Assembly (NCBI RefSeq): GCF_033807715.1
Contig: NC_084587.1
Span: 26,179,517 to 26,243,516, forward strand
Source of the DNA: Cololabis saira
Lineage: Eukaryota > Chordata > Actinopteri > Beloniformes > Belonidae
DNA length: 64,000 nt
Reading direction: 5' to 3'
Of this stretch, positions 62,501 through 64,000 are shown one piece after another. Positions within the stretch are counted from its first letter, which is position 1. Every line of letters begins with the position of its first letter. Both the position numbers and the translations under genes were made by a program. The notes beneath the pieces are model-generated. The model ran no database searches. It saw only the letters and a list, made by a program, of their open reading frames with translations, and was not told the origin of the DNA.

Positions 62501-64000
62501 GCTCATTCGCTTCATACTGGCTGTCTTGTGTAACTCATGCAAGACTTTCTGCTTCACAGCCTCATTTCATGCATTTTTTACTCCAGCACTGTCACTGCAG
62601 TGTGTTTGAATGCTGGTTTACATTAGTACTGAAATGTGCGCACACACACATCCCCTCTGTTATCGGTTAAGGATGGGTATCTAGGCCAAACATTATTATC
62701 AGTGTGTGGTAGGTGGCTAGTGAGTGTGTTTCCATGGTGACCACCACACAACCTTACACATGGGGAAGTGTTATATCCCAAGCCATCGTCACAACTACAC
62801 CGACACACACTGTGTAAATTCGATTACAGATCAATTATCCTGATCATTTACTGGCATTTCCATGACAACCACCCAAGGGCAAATCCTGATCCAAAGCAAA
62901 CTGCATACTTTACGTGCTCACATGGGTGTGTGTGACATTGAGCCTGCCAAATCCTTGACTTGACATGGTAAGAGCAGGTGAAGAAGTTCACACACACGTT
63001 CTCTCTCTCACACACACACACTGCATGGTCAGAAATGTCCGTATCAGCTTCTTAAAGTTCTTGTTTCCGGAGGTCAAATGCATGAAAGTAAATGAGCCTG
63101 TAGTCAGCCCCTTGTAGCCTCTGCAGGTCTAATGTTTATTTTCAGTTTTTATTTGGATGGCTTAAACTTTAAGAATTAGTGTAGACTCACCGGCCACTTT
63201 ATTAGATACACCTAATTCAAGTAAGTTCAGTTATTTTTTATTCCAAAAGAGAGATTATAAAGTTCTAGTAAATTGATGCACGGTATCACAAGCTATCCTC
63301 TACAGTTTTTAAACAACAGAAATAATGTCCAGTGTAAAAACAAATTTGGCTTGAGACACTTGAGATTTTTAAACTGTAGGCTATGATTTAATTAAGAATA
63401 GCAAAACCTGTGTGTGTAACGGCTGCCATTGTTGTTCTCGACATGTTGGCATGATCAACACTGGCTGAAAGCATCACTGTGCTCAAAGATGTCACATCCT
63501 AATTTGTGAGTTTTCCGGTTCTTTTTTTTTTCCCCGGAAAAAAGCCTGATGTAGTGAAGTTATTCTCTCACACCGCCTGTGGATGACTTCAAATACCTCG
63601 CTGCTCTGCTCATCCAAAATCACCACGCAAACATTTGCAAACCCAGAGGCTAGTTTGGTTCAAAAGAATTAGCATCACATGTTTAGCCAATCACTGGACC
63701 CAATAGAGCAGACGGAAGTTTGTGGGCCACATAATGGAAACCTTCCCTTCAGATTTCTGTGATGATCAGTCTGGCGTTCCCCTCTGTAAAGATATTAACG
63801 TACACTGAGGCCGCTGAATAATCCGTTGATCCGTAACAGCAAATGTATTTTTCATTTATTGGACTGTTTTGTAAACAATTATTATTGCGTGCATTTGCAT
63901 TAACAGAAAGACAACAGCAGTCTGTGGACCTTGGACTTTAACCTGTTTGCAAGAATACATGCAAACTGGTCCATATCCAGCATCTGTCCTCTGACGTTCC
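59560..64000. other. Right-end intergenic region with no gene seen
   Basis: Contains a LINE tail (60392-60560), a fragment of a widespread fish repeat (CTCACCGGCCACTTTATTAG, 63187-63206, with the following TACACCT) and short CA tracts. I find no supported coding exon. Confidence 0.55.
60392..60560 (-). mobile_element. LINE 3' tail (TCTGAA repeats)
   Basis: On the minus strand AATAAAAGCAATCTGAATC is followed by four TCTGAA units, the tail of an L2/CR1-like fish LINE. Only the 3' end is present. Confidence 0.55.

Overview
This is vertebrate nuclear DNA, almost certainly from a ray-finned (probably percomorph teleost) fish. The evidence is short conserved exons spread over tens of kilobases with GT-AG introns, long CA/TG, AAT, TA and GGGA microsatellites, and repeat families typical of teleosts: hAT, Tc1-like, TTAA-target and Harbinger-type miniature elements, tRNA-derived SINEs, LINE tails and a decayed Ty3/gypsy element. 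There are no bacterial-style operons and no recognisable tRNA, rRNA or CRISPR.

The only host gene I can support is the 5' part of a T-type voltage-gated calcium channel alpha-1 subunit on the minus strand, best matched to CACNA1H (CaV3.2). I placed 19 coding exons at splice-site level, from the N-terminus (start codon at 45922) to domain III segment S2 (82-150), about 1,171 codons. Every junction keeps the reading frame, with one acceptor choice open at exon 17. The gene runs off the left edge, so the rest of domain III, domain IV and the C-terminus lie outside. A GC-rich block near 47.9-48.2 kb with a strong donor is the likely non-coding first exon and promoter. Just upstream lies about 1 kb of (GGGA)n-type polypurine sequence.

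The introns carry most of the other content. Intron 2 (35568-45662) has terminal AT and AC, a U12-type 5' splice site and a CCTTAAC branch motif, so it looks like a minor-spliceosome intron. Three acceptors (exons 4, 15, 18) have TG-repeat tracts in place of normal polypyrimidine tracts. Intronic mobile DNA includes two clean hAT-type elements and a hAT enclosing a TTAA foldback element (all with 8-bp target duplications), a TTAA element enclosing a Harbinger-type MITE, Tc1-like remnants, LINE remnants and two SINEs.

The right part is intergenic. At 49.6-54.6 kb a degenerate Ty3/gypsy retrotransposon (gag, RT, RNase H and partial integrase, several frameshifts, both LTRs) sits inside a MITE-like element, and its 5' LTR is itself interrupted by a ~390-bp insertion. 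From 54.6 to 64 kb I see no gene, only a 1-kb TIR element, a long AAT array and repeat fragments. I found no convincing new multi-gene system. The most interesting signals are splicing architecture, domain I loop remodelling and layered transposon nesting.
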